Below, one piece after another: positions 25,508-32,766 of a stretch of DNA of 57,761 nt. The position numbers were made by a program, and so were the translations under genes. How positions within the stretch are numbered: the first letter of the stretch is position 1; the number at the start of each line of letters is the position of its first letter. The notes under the pieces were generated by a model. That model made no database searches, was not told the DNA's origin, and saw only the letters and a list, made by a program, of their open reading frames with translations. The stretch comes from Weissella muntiaci (GTDB taxonomy: Bacteria > Bacillota > Bacilli > Lactobacillales > Lactobacillaceae), in contig NZ_SDGZ01000016.1 in assembly GCF_008107635.1 (NCBI RefSeq), positions 1 to 57,761 on the forward strand, given 5' to 3'.

Positions 25508-25546
25508 ATATGTATCCCACGCCATAGGGCGAGGGGATGTGGATTT

Positions 25547-26263
25547 TTAGTTTACTAATGTTGAGTAGTTCATTGGATTCAAGAGGACATCGTCTTTTAA
25601 AGAGCCATCTTTATTTACATTTTTAAAAATATTAAGGTTACCTTTGTAATCGGGTAAAACTACATTCATACCAAAATTAGCAATATCTTTTTGTTTTACT
25701 TTTTCTGCTGATAATTGATTGTTTGATATCTGAACAACTATGTTGCCGTCATCAACGGTAAAACCATGTACAACAGTTTCCTTTACGACGTAGTTAGTGG
25801 AATAGTAGTCTTTTCCTTCTTCGCTATATAATTTAGCTTGTTCCTCGGTATAACTATTTTTATACCAGTTATTTAATGAACGTAACTCTTGTTCGCGACG
25901 ATCATTAAGGCTTTTATAAACCTCGTTATTAGTCTTTAGTATAATGGTAGTTATTTTATTTTTTTTATTTAAAGTAAACGTTGATGAAATCACTTGTTTA
26001 TTATTAAGGTCAGTGTTATTTGAAATTTCTTTATCAGAATTATCAACGACACTAATTTGAGCTTTTCTCAATTTCCAAGTTTTTTTGATAGATTTTTTTG
26101 CGGTAGACACTGATTTATCTGTCAAGTTTAGTTTATCAATCTTTTTTTGATAACTTTTGGTGGCAGACTTTGAATTAGCACTAACAGATGTGGACAGGTT
26201 ATTAATTAATAATCCACTTACAATTATTCCCATTGCAAAAAAAATTAATGTATATTTTTTCAC
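25547..26263 (-). CDS. Secreted or membrane-anchored protein of unknown function
   Basis: A 238-residue protein with a signal peptide or anchor at residues 3-30 (YTLIFFAMGIIVSGLLIN followed by STSVSANS). The mature part is Lys/Asn-rich and helical, with repeats of short charged stretches and a C-terminal KGNLNIFKNVNKDGSLKDD. It has no Cys, so it is not a lipoprotein. The start is GTG at 26263 after GGAGTAATTATCA. It is the first cassette after the repressor operon. No family recognised. Confidence 0.68.
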   Translation of the reverse strand: MKKYTLIFFAMGIIVSGLLINNLSTSVSANSKSATKSYQKKIDKLNLTDKSVSTAKKSIKKTWKLRKAQISVVDNSDKEISNNTDLNNKQVISSTFTLNKKNKITTIILKTNNEVYKSLNDRREQELRSLNNWYKNSYTEEQAKLYSEEGKDYYSTNYVVKETVVHGFTVDDGNIVVQISNNQLSAEKVKQKDIANFGMNVVLPDYKGNLNIFKNVNKDGSLKDDVLLNPMNYSTLVN

Positions 26264-26277
26264 TGATAATTACTCCT

Positions 26278-26307
26278 AAGCTTTTAACGTGAATCATGTT
26301 TGCACGT
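26278..26307 (-). repeat. Array repeat, copy G
   Basis: A 30-bp copy (GAATC variant) again joined to AGGAGTAATT, the ribosome binding site of the next gene. There is no GC hairpin upstream; the 70 bases to the ImmA stop codon are AT-rich. Confidence 0.9.
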
Positions 26308-26378
26308 ATTCGTTAAGTAATTATTATGTTGTTTAACATATTTATAAAAGTGTTCAATAAATCACAAATATAGTTAAA

Positions 26379-26780
26379 TTAAATAGACTCGATAGCCTCT
26401 TTGACCATGTATTCAAAATGAGAGGGGAGACCAAATTCATCCATAAAGTTAATGTAGTTACGATACTCAAGAGGAACTTCTTGATAGATATACTTGGCTA
26501 TTAATTTTACGGCATTGAAATGTGCATCTCGTTCTTCGCGGTTTTTCATATAAGGGGAAAATGCGTAAAGAAACGTTGGCTTACTCCAAAGAATATGAGA
26601 AATCTCATGAGCAAGCCTAAAATCGACACTAAACTTTGAGTCATAATTAGGATTCATGTTAATGACTTTATTTAGAACAAAGGCAACATCAGGATCTGAT
26701 TTCTTTCCTTCTATATACTGCACACTAATGCCATTCCGTGTGGCAACGAAACCTAGATAATCAATTAAGTCAGTATGCAT
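26379..26780 (-). CDS. Phage ImmA-type metallopeptidase
   Basis: A 133-residue ImmA/IrrE-family protease with an intact zinc motif LAHEISHIL (about residues 84-92) and the downstream HFNAVKLIAKY helix. Partners of this type inactivate the phage repressor during induction. Its ATG overlaps the stop of the repressor gene in the sequence TAATG, so it is translationally coupled. Confidence 0.85.
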   Translation of the reverse strand: MHTDLIDYLGFVATRNGISVQYIEGKKSDPDVAFVLNKVINMNPNYDSKFSVDFRLAHEISHILWSKPTFLYAFSPYMKNREERDAHFNAVKLIAKYIYQEVPLEYRNYINFMDEFGLPSHFEYMVKEAIESI

Positions 26781-27127
26781 TATTCACCTCTCATTGTCTT
26801 GAGCATGGCGAGTAATGCTTTTTTATAATCCTCTGATAAAGGTTGACCATCAAACATAGCCATACCTTCCTCTGATAATGCTTTGTCTAAATCAACAATA
26901 TTTTCCTCGTTCTTAGCCGGACGGGGATTTTTTTCGTCTGTATTTCCAAGTAGGTAGTCAACTGAGACGTTCAAAACGTCTGCTACTGCCTTTAATGATA
27001 CGTGGCTAGGAGTTACGCTCTTCCAGTTATATATAGCGTTATTCGATAGTCCGGCTTTCTTAGCGGTAGTTTGAAGATTGTAACCCCGTTCTTTAGCTGT
27101 ATCTCTGGTTCTCTCAAATAATGTCAT
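26780..27127 (-). CDS. CI-like phage repressor (XRE family)
   Basis: A 115-residue repressor with an N-terminal helix-turn-helix (LQTTAKKAGLSNNAIYNWKS, then LKAVADVLNVSVDYLLGNTD) and a short acidic C-terminal part ending LKTMRGE. It lacks the autocleavage peptidase domain of lambda CI, so inactivation should depend on the adjacent ImmA protease, as in ICEBs1 and related phages. It reads away from the operator cluster at 27.16-27.34 kb. Confidence 0.88.
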   Translation of the reverse strand: MTLFERTRDTAKERGYNLQTTAKKAGLSNNAIYNWKSVTPSHVSLKAVADVLNVSVDYLLGNTDEKNPRPAKNEENIVDLDKALSEEGMAMFDGQPLSEDYKKALLAMLKTMRGE

Positions 27128-27157
27128 TTTAAATTCCTTAGAATAATTAATAGTAAA

Positions 27158-27176
27158 TTTTACAATCGTTGTTATT
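27158..27176. promoter_or_regulatory. Repressor operator O1
   Basis: TTTTACAATCGTTGTTATT, an imperfect version of the TTTTACAAT-N-ATTGTAAAA palindrome, 31 bases upstream of the repressor start. It would allow autoregulation of the repressor operon. Confidence 0.7.
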
Positions 27177-27181
27177 TTTTG

Positions 27182-27210
27182 TTGACTATTTTTACAATGA
27201 TTGTTATAGT
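27182..27210 (+). promoter_or_regulatory. Early lytic promoter PR with operator O2 inside
   Basis: TTGACT and TATAGT are separated by exactly 17 bases, reading toward the early genes. The operator copy TTTTACAATGATTGTTATA (27190-27208) fills the spacer and overlaps the -10 box, so a bound repressor would block RNA polymerase. Confidence 0.82.
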
Positions 27211-27317
27211 TGATTCATCAGGTAATAGTTGCAACAAAAAAACAGGCAATATCTAATGTAACTTTGGCGAGAGACGTTAATATGGCGGGTTTGTTTGTGC
27301 TATTTAGCATGTTTTTA

Positions 27318-27336
27318 TTTTACAATCATTGTAAAA
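27318..27336. promoter_or_regulatory. Repressor operator O3 (perfect palindrome)
   Basis: TTTTACAATCATTGTAAAA is a perfect 19-bp palindrome around a central C, the best of the three copies. It lies 110 bases downstream of PR. A 24-codon hydrophobic reading frame (27282-27356, starting MAGLFVLFSMFLFY) overlaps it but has only a weak ribosome binding site. Confidence 0.75.
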
Positions 27337-27377
27337 ATAATGCAAGAATTACCTGAAAAATTACATTAAGAAAGGAG

Positions 27378-27463
27378 AAAATAAAAAGCCAATTGGTATC
27401 CACTCCAACTGACTTTTAAATGCAGAGATGCAAAATACTTCGCATTTCTAATTCAACTTATAA
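27378..27463 (-). ncRNA. Candidate small RNA 2, antisense to the early leader
   Basis: On the minus strand TTGCAT (27496-27491) and TATAAT (27474-27469) with a 16-base spacer form a good promoter. About 85 bases on, AGTCAGTTGG pairs with CCAATTGGCT (two G-U pairs that would be mismatches on the other strand) and is followed by TTTTTATTTT, a minus-strand terminator. Between them are two more small stems (AACTT/AAGTT; ATGC/GCAT). No open reading frame is present. Ends are approximate. Confidence 0.5.
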
Positions 27464-27502
27464 AGTTAATTATAACTAGTTGTATTTTTAATGCAATTTC
27501 TA

Positions 27503-27797
27503 AAAAAAGACGCCCCGAATGACGTCTTCCTGATGATGGTATTTAGGTTGTTATATAAATTTCGGTTATATCTCTATCTGTTAAGTGCAATCATCAAACA
27601 CTGCCCCGAATAGAAAACTAACGTCTGTAGGGAATGATTAATCGTACGTACGAATTGTGTCTCAAGTAACAAGTTACTGATTATCAAACATTACATTTAA
27701 AAACCTACTCTGTTAATTCAACAACGGGCGAATTACAAAACGGCTTTCATGATAGAAGGCCTCCTATAACTCTTGGTTTGGTGTGTTGGAACACCAA
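27503..27797 (-). ncRNA. Candidate small RNA 1 with a five-codon leader peptide
   Basis: A TATAAT box (27807-27802, minus strand) with no convincing -35 precedes TTGGTGT...ACACCAA, a 5' hairpin. AGGAGG (27766-27761) then leads to ATG AAA GCC GTT TTG TAA (27750-27733). The RNA would end at the hairpin AAGACG-N10-CGTCTT followed by seven T (27503-27529). Several perfect inverted repeats lie inside, including TCGTACGTACGA (27642-27653) and AGTAAC-AA-GTTACT (27665-27678). The unit is antisense to the leader of the early lytic transcript. Confidence 0.45.
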
Positions 27798-27839
27798 TAA
27801 AATTATAACAAAAATTACAATAAGAAAGGAGACGATTAT

Positions 27840-28085
27840 ATGCCAATGGTAGAAGCTAAGAAAGCAATGAACGAAGCAATTGAAGCATTTGGTAGTTACT
27901 TACGACTAAATGGCTACGGTCGTTCTAGTGAAGGACGCAAGCGACTTGTTAAAGAGATCGGTGTTTCTGAACAAACATTTTCAAATCTCATTAATGGAAA
28001 TACACATGGTCGTGCTGCATTTGATCGATTGAATAAAGTTTTTAATTACGTAGGTTATTCTGGTGACAACTGGATTGTTTATTAG
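27840..28085 (+). CDS. Small Cro-like DNA-binding protein
   Basis: An 81-residue protein with a helix-turn-helix-like stretch, KRLVKEIGVSEQTFSNLING, in its middle. It is the first plus-strand gene after PR, where Cro or antirepressor proteins are encoded. AAAGGAG precedes the ATG at good spacing. Assignment as the lytic-side regulator is by position and helix pattern. Confidence 0.68.
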   Translation: MPMVEAKKAMNEAIEAFGSYLRLNGYGRSSEGRKRLVKEIGVSEQTFSNLINGNTHGRAAFDRLNKVFNYVGYSGDNWIVY

Positions 28086-28097
28086 GAGGTTGAGGTT

Positions 28098-28313
28098 ATG
28101 ACTAAAAAAATGACGGATATTGTTGATCGTGGGTTTCCTGTTATGACAGTTGCAGAAGTGGCAGTTCATATTCTTGGGGTTAGCCCTGATACGTTTACAA
28201 ATAATTATCGTTATACACCACTGTTCATGCGTGAGGTTCCTGATATTGGTATTAAGAAATCTCAATTCAGGCGTAGCGATGCAGAACGATATTTCAAACT
28301 TAACAAGAGGTGA
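28098..28313 (+). CDS. Small excisionase-like or HTH protein
   Basis: A 71-residue protein with the pattern MTVAEVAVHILGVSPDTFTN, as in winged-helix MerR/Xis-type DNA-binding proteins, and a basic end (FRRSDAERYFKLNKR) that resembles the 'wing' after which such proteins end. GGAGG precedes the ATG. It could be the excisionase or an early regulator. Confidence 0.62.
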   Translation: MTKKMTDIVDRGFPVMTVAEVAVHILGVSPDTFTNNYRYTPLFMREVPDIGIKKSQFRRSDAERYFKLNKR

Positions 28314-28317
28314 TCTT

Positions 28318-28476
28318 ATGTTAATAACGAATACATTTATGGCCCTAGCTGTAGTGGTAGTAATTGGAATCTCAGGCTTAGCTTTTCTATACGTGGAGAA
28401 TCATAAGCCAGTCTATTACGTTGAAGAACAAAAAAGCACACAAGTGGCGGCAACCACGAGTGCGCAAAGTAAATAA
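28318..28476 (+). CDS. Very small membrane protein
   Basis: A 52-residue protein with one membrane helix (LAVVVVIGISGLAFLYV) and a soluble tail ending STQVAATTSAQSK. AGAGGTGATCTT precedes the ATG, which is four bases after the previous stop codon. Function unknown. Confidence 0.65.
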   Translation: MLITNTFMALAVVVVIGISGLAFLYVENHKPVYYVEEQKSTQVAATTSAQSK

Positions 28477-28551
28477 CCGTTGAATGAAATCTACCCTTTA
28501 AGTTTATCACGGAGGGCAGATTGTCACAAAGTAAAAAATTAGGAGTATGAA

Positions 28552-28770
28552 ATGAAGAACGATAAAGAATTGCTTGGTAAATTACGCCATGAGCACATGG
28601 AACTATATAGCACCATTTCAAATGCCAAAGTTGCCCTGGCAACAATTCCATTTAAAACGACTGCAGAACGTGACGCTTTGGAACAGCAAGTAGCAGTAAT
28701 GGAGATGTATGCTGATCAATTGGTTAATCGAGCCAAGCTTGTTGCAAAACGTTTATATTCGGAGGATTAA
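28552..28770 (+). CDS. Small coiled-coil early protein
   Basis: A 72-residue, fully helical, charged protein (KNDKELLGKLRHEHMELYST, then ERDALEQQVAVMEMYADQLV). The ATG follows GGAGTATGAA. Proteins like this are common in early regions of lactic-acid-bacterial phages; function unknown. Confidence 0.68.
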   Translation: MKNDKELLGKLRHEHMELYSTISNAKVALATIPFKTTAERDALEQQVAVMEMYADQLVNRAKLVAKRLYSED

Positions 28771-28772
28771 CA

Positions 28773-28943
28773 ATGGCTAAAACTGACATTGAATACAAGT
28801 CTGAGAAAGTTTATGACTCTGTCGCTGGTATTGGTTCAATGCACTTAAGAGGTTATGACATCAACCAGGTAAACAATGAATTACAGGGAATTGTAGATTT
28901 CACGTTGCAACTTATTGCAAATAATCGGAAGGAACAATATTGA
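28773..28943 (+). CDS. Small early protein
   Basis: A 56-residue soluble protein (starts MAKTDIEYKSEKVYDSVAGI) between the coiled-coil gene and the ATPase gene. GGAGGA precedes the ATG two bases after the previous stop, and its stop overlaps the next start in TGATG. The tight coupling on both sides supports it as a real gene. Function unknown. Confidence 0.68.
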   Translation: MAKTDIEYKSEKVYDSVAGIGSMHLRGYDINQVNNELQGIVDFTLQLIANNRKEQY

Positions 28944-29629
28944 TGAAAACCTATAAAGCGGGTGAGATACCTAAGATTGGAGACCTGTATTTCATCTATG
29001 GAGACGGTGGTACAGGTAAGACATCATTGGTCAGGCAGTTTGAAGGCAAGAAATTGCTGTTTAGTTTTGACGGATCAACTAACGCACTAGCTGATACAGA
29101 TGATGTTGACGTGTTTGCTTTTGAAGACAACGATGCACCACAGATGCAGAAACTAGTTATGGCATGGCTTCAGAAAATGATTTATACATCTGAGGGCGAA
29201 CTGATGGGAAATCATCAAGTGATCATGCTTGATAACATAACCGCTTTGCAAAATTGGGTGTTGGAAAACATTGATGGAGCAAGTAAGGATGGACGACAAA
29301 ATTATCAGAAGCTACAACTCTGGTTTAGAAATCTTGGTATGTGGCTACGAGCAACGGGGCTAACCGTAATTGCGACAGCACACCAAGTGGACAATGGAGC
29401 TGGCGGGCTTACCGAAGAGGGACGATTTCAAGCTGACATGAATGAGAAAACGTTCAATGCGTTTACAGCGCCCTTTGACATTGTTGGACGGATCTACAAA
29501 AAGGATGGTCAACGGTGGATAGATTTAGATACTGAGAGTGGGAATCACTCGAAGAACCGTCTTGACGATCGAACTTTGATTCGAGCAGATGAACTTATTA
29601 CTAACACACAAGAAAATGGAGATAAATAA
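28943..29629 (+). CDS. Phage RecA-fold ATPase (Sak4-like recombination/replication protein)
   Basis: A 228-residue P-loop ATPase. Walker A is GDGGTGKTS (about residues 20-28), Walker B is VIMLDNITAL, and a Q/H sensor lies in VIATAHQVDN. This is the compact RecA-like core of Sak4-type single-strand annealing partners that sit beside an SSB-like gene, as here. It starts at ATG 28943, overlapping the previous stop. Recombination is the likely role; a replication helper is the alternative. Confidence 0.8.
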   Translation: MKTYKAGEIPKIGDLYFIYGDGGTGKTSLVRQFEGKKLLFSFDGSTNALADTDDVDVFAFEDNDAPQMQKLVMAWLQKMIYTSEGELMGNHQVIMLDNITALQNWVLENIDGASKDGRQNYQKLQLWFRNLGMWLRATGLTVIATAHQVDNGAGGLTEEGRFQADMNEKTFNAFTAPFDIVGRIYKKDGQRWIDLDTESGNHSKNRLDDRTLIRADELITNTQENGDK

Positions 29630-29631
29630 TT

Positions 29632-30204
29632 ATGGCTTTTACTTTTGACTCAGCAGATATCGCAATGGCATCTAAGGGACTTGGTTATGCTGGAAAATAT
29701 AACGTGATGATTTCAGATATTCGTGACGCTAAGCAAACTCGAAACGGTTGGGACATGCGGACAGTGCAATTTGAAGTTCAAGATGGAACAGAAAAGGGTG
29801 CAACAATTATGCACAACTTCATGGATGACTTTGGAAAAAGTGATCGTCCGTTCCGTTATCGTGAAATTAACGCCATGCTGACCGCAACCGGTGGAAATTT
29901 TGCTGGAGTAACAGTTGATATTTCTAACAACGATTTCATGGAGAAATTGAAGCAAGCAAAGTTTGCAGTTGAAGTTAATGAGTTTGAGAAGTCGACTGAC
30001 AATGAAGGTAAGTTACACTACAACCCACGAATTGCAGGGTTTGGAAAAGTGATGCCAGCTTCAGAACCTGACTTGAATTCACCTCGACCATCAGTAGCAC
30101 CGCAAGCAGGAAATGATCCATTCAATGGTGCACAACCTATTTCTGACAAAGAAATTAACGACATCTTCGGGCCAACTACAGGCGATCCATTTGGCAACAA
30201 CTAA
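29632..30204 (+). CDS. DUF669 family protein (SSB-like)
   Basis: A 190-residue protein of the phage DUF669 family, commonly next to a RecA-like ATPase. The first 140 residues form the domain (GKYNVMISDIRDAKQTRNGW, EKGATIMHNFMDDFGKS); the tail is Pro/Gly/Asn-rich and ends DIFGPTTGDPFGNN, resembling the acidic protein-binding tip of single-stranded DNA-binding proteins. It follows the ATPase gene by two bases. Confidence 0.82.
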   Translation: MAFTFDSADIAMASKGLGYAGKYNVMISDIRDAKQTRNGWDMRTVQFEVQDGTEKGATIMHNFMDDFGKSDRPFRYREINAMLTATGGNFAGVTVDISNNDFMEKLKQAKFAVEVNEFEKSTDNEGKLHYNPRIAGFGKVMPASEPDLNSPRPSVAPQAGNDPFNGAQPISDKEINDIFGPTTGDPFGNN

Positions 30205-30206
30205 TT

Positions 30207-31109
30207 ATGTATGCATTCAAAAAGAGTGGCGTGCACGGTTCGTATGACCTAATAGAAGAGTTAGATGTGATTGAGTATCTGGAATCATTGACCTATGAAC
30301 ATGAGAAAGTTGAAGATGTTGAATACTTTAAAAAGTACCAAGCGCAATATTTCACACCTAGCACATTGAAAAATGGCTTAGAACGTAATCGCGAGAACAT
30401 CGTAGATGTTCAAGGAATCGTTTTTGATTTAGATGTTGTTTCAGACTTTCAGGAGTTACAGTTAGCATTTTATGAAGCGCTGACGATTAGCAAGGTTGAA
30501 ATGTATTTGTGGCTAACACCATCAGGAATTTGGAACGGAGGGCATTTAAATGCTTCACGATTGTTTATTCCACTGGCTGAGCCGATTCATCCAAGTGTTC
30601 TATCAGATGCAGTTGATGAATTGATTCTATTATTTGCTAGGCTGAATCAGCAAATGAAGCATGAATTTAATCTATTGAGCTATGGCATCGATATAACCGC
30701 CTCTAAGACCGTTTCACGATTAATGGGACTTCCGATCCAACAAAAGGGTTCGATTGTACCATGGGACGTTGAGGATCGATTCAGATACAAAGTTAAAGCA
30801 GAGTATCACGAGAGTTCATTCGTTTTGGTAACAGGTGTACAAAATGGATTTATTACGTTTGATGAGGCTAACGAGGAGAATCTAACAAGTTTCATCTCGT
30901 CTTATGTATCAAAACATCAAGTTGGATTTTATAAAGGCGTTCGAGATAACAACTTAATCAAGGTAATCGGAGCAGTTAAGACTGCATTCAATGGAATAGA
31001 TGAAAATGATTTGTTGAAAGCTTTTTATAATGCAGGCATTGCTCAGCAACTTGATAATCCAGAGAAAGATATTTTAAGTAAGACAAAGCGATTATTGAAG
31101 GGAGCGTAA
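30207..31109 (+). CDS. Phage primase, AEP-like
   Basis: A 300-residue protein upstream of the helicase. QGIVFDLDVV (about residues 72-81) looks like the D-x-D metal motif of archaeo-eukaryotic-type primases, followed by ASRLFIPL and VSRLMGLP, and a C-terminal helical PriCT-like part. It would make RNA primers for the adjacent SF3-type helicase. Start follows the previous stop by two bases. Assignment rests on motif and context. Confidence 0.68.
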   Translation: MYAFKKSGVHGSYDLIEELDVIEYLESLTYEHEKVEDVEYFKKYQAQYFTPSTLKNGLERNRENIVDVQGIVFDLDVVSDFQELQLAFYEALTISKVEMYLWLTPSGIWNGGHLNASRLFIPLAEPIHPSVLSDAVDELILLFARLNQQMKHEFNLLSYGIDITASKTVSRLMGLPIQQKGSIVPWDVEDRFRYKVKAEYHESSFVLVTGVQNGFITFDEANEENLTSFISSYVSKHQVGFYKGVRDNNLIKVIGAVKTAFNGIDENDLLKAFYNAGIAQQLDNPEKDILSKTKRLLKGA

Positions 31110-31112
31110 TTA

Positions 31113-32513
31113 ATGGCAGATGAACTTGAATTGCGTTCAGTACAAGATTTTCGCAAGGTTAGAATTCCACATAATGATGATGATTTAGAAACAATGTCAT
31201 TGGAATTTACCTATAGTCTACCTTGGCTTGATTTTGAAATTAAGAATAAAGGCAAAACAATCAAGTACACAATCAGTTCAGTAATTGATTTTGCGGAGTG
31301 GCTAATCAAGTATGACAACCTCGCGGTTAAAGATGATTGGGGATACGTGTGGAATGGATCATACTGGGCGCAAATTCCGGTTAAACAAGTTTTCAACATG
31401 ATTGATGTAACAATTATCAATATTACTGATCGTCTGAAGATATCGAACAACAAGAAGCGAGAGTTACAGCGTGATGTTAAAACTTACATTCAAAGTTTCT
31501 CAGCTGGTTTTGATAATTCTGTGAAAGAGAATTACATCGCTTTTAAAGGTTGGACATTGAACATTAAACAGAATAATTTCTTTAAGCCCAAGAAAGAACT
31601 GAATGTAATCGGTGGATTTGATTTTGAACCGGACGCCAACAAGACACCTGACACTTGGGTTGCTTATACCAAATACATGTTTGGTGAAAATGCTAAATTC
31701 GTTTGGGCTTGGCTTGGGTATGCCTTTCAAGCAAATATGGAATGGAAGCAAGGTGCATTGTTTTTACTTGATCCAATTGGAGGAACGGGTAAAACATACT
31801 TCATAACTAAGATTACTGAGGCAATGTTTGGAACGAAACGAGTGGGTGCATTCAAACTCAAAAACTTGCAAGGTAACAACGCGAGGTTTGAGACTGCTAA
31901 GTTCGTTGATAAGGCTGTCATGATTGACGATGACGCCACCCGAGTTCGATTCAAAGAGGATGATGTGCTTAAATCTGTTACTGGTGGCGGACTTTCGCCG
32001 ATTGAACGAAAGGGCGTTGATGGGGCGGAGTTTAAGATTACAGCCAAGATGATTATCAACGTCAATGAAATGCCAATCTTCAACAATGCCGGAGCAATTA
32101 AAAGGCGATTGCATATCGTCAAAACGATTGCACCAGCGGCAGATGGTAATGCGACTGAAATCAACAAGAGAAACACGTTATTTCCTGAAAACATGCTTCA
32201 AGAAGAAATTCCACGATTGGCGACTTATGCCATAGAACAATATCAAGAGGCTGTAAAAACAAACTGGCAGATCGAGAACAACATAGTTGATGATATGGTG
32301 GCGGTTGATCCATTTATAGCTTGGCATGACACGCTAAAACCTGGTGAGTATTCAGCTAAACATTTGTACGATACTTACGTTGAGTTCTATGATGTGATGT
32401 ATGATTTTGGGCCGGATGATAAGCCTATGAGTGAGACAGCATTTGGTAGAAAAATGACGCAATGGCATAGTAAAAAAAGAAGCGGTTCTGGTAATCGGTA
32501 TATGGTCGATTGA
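31113..32513 (+). CDS. Phage replicative helicase, SF3/D5-type
   Basis: A 466-residue protein with a D5-like N-terminal part and an ATPase core: Walker A PIGGTGKT (residues 221-228), Walker B AVMIDDD (268-274) and sensor-1 region KMIINVNEMP. Helicases of this group couple with a small primase for phage P4-type replication. It starts three bases after the primase gene. A possible origin lies directly downstream. Confidence 0.86.
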   Translation: MADELELRSVQDFRKVRIPHNDDDLETMSLEFTYSLPWLDFEIKNKGKTIKYTISSVIDFAEWLIKYDNLAVKDDWGYVWNGSYWAQIPVKQVFNMIDVTIINITDRLKISNNKKRELQRDVKTYIQSFSAGFDNSVKENYIAFKGWTLNIKQNNFFKPKKELNVIGGFDFEPDANKTPDTWVAYTKYMFGENAKFVWAWLGYAFQANMEWKQGALFLLDPIGGTGKTYFITKITEAMFGTKRVGAFKLKNLQGNNARFETAKFVDKAVMIDDDATRVRFKEDDVLKSVTGGGLSPIERKGVDGAEFKITAKMIINVNEMPIFNNAGAIKRRLHIVKTIAPAADGNATEINKRNTLFPENMLQEEIPRLATYAIEQYQEAVKTNWQIENNIVDDMVAVDPFIAWHDTLKPGEYSAKHLYDTYVEFYDVMYDFGPDDKPMSETAFGRKMTQWHSKKRSGSGNRYMVD

Positions 32514-32518
32514 GTGAA

Positions 32519-32733
32519 GGGTATGTGTATGGATTTGTGTAAGGTAAGTGTATAGTTGTTTGCCTATGTATCAAGGGTTTGTGTATCTTATGTATAGTTT
32601 TTACTTCTTTATCTTCAACATTATTAAAAAGTAAAAAAGTAATATAAGTATAAATAGAAATGGATTACTCTACACAATGCCATAAATCTTATATTGCCAA
32701 GGGTTAAACCGGTTTTTACCATACACTATACCC
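32519..32733. other. Putative phage replication origin
   Basis: The 250-base gap after the helicase gene has no coding sequence. GGGTATGTGTATGG (32519-32532) recurs inverted as CCATACACTATACCC (32719-32733). Shorter copies of the core (TTTGTGTAAGG, AAGTGTATAG, TTTGTGTATC, TTATGTATAG) follow the first arm on the plus strand, and TGCACACCATACATTG follows the second. Between lies a very AT-rich stretch and the palindrome AAACCGGTTT (32706-32715). Iteron-like repeats around an AT-rich core beside the helicase fit an origin. Confidence 0.5.
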
Positions 32734-32766
32734 TGCACACCATACATTGATAATTTGTGAGATTTT

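Larger units (their letters stand above)
27128..27839. other. 712-base switch region without a protein gene
   Basis: It holds the three operators, PR and the two candidate minus-strand RNAs listed separately. No cro-like gene is found next to PR; the first DNA-binding protein gene on the plus strand starts only at 27840, giving the early transcript an untranslated leader of about 620 bases. Confidence 0.7.

Noticed and set aside
22678-25538. Ordinary terminators between the cassettes
   Set aside because: On the gene strand no T-run follows the hairpins. The T-rich side faces the opposite strand, where there are no genes, and is separated from the stem by several bases.
21447-26307. CRISPR array
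   Set aside because: The seven 30-bp repeats are 340-1370 bases apart with genes between them, not short spacers, and no cas genes are present.
21447-26307. Integron-type gene cassettes with attC sites
   Set aside because: The repeat lies upstream of the genes, with fixed distance to the ribosome binding site, and lacks the GTTRRRY/RYYYAAC pairing of attC. The only recombinase is an ordinary phage integrase with its own arm sites.
21447-26307. Individual promoters in each array repeat
   Set aside because: I could not find a -35/-10 pair with normal spacing on the gene strand in the repeat or just upstream, so a leader or operator role is preferred.
27282-27356. A 24-codon hydrophobic toxin-like peptide downstream of PR
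   Set aside because: The ribosome binding site is weak and the frame overlaps the perfect operator O3, whose sequence constraint explains part of it. Mentioned only with O3.
31727-32194. Minus-strand reading frame inside the helicase gene
   Set aside because: Shadow of the helicase frame; the Walker motifs are in the plus-strand frame.
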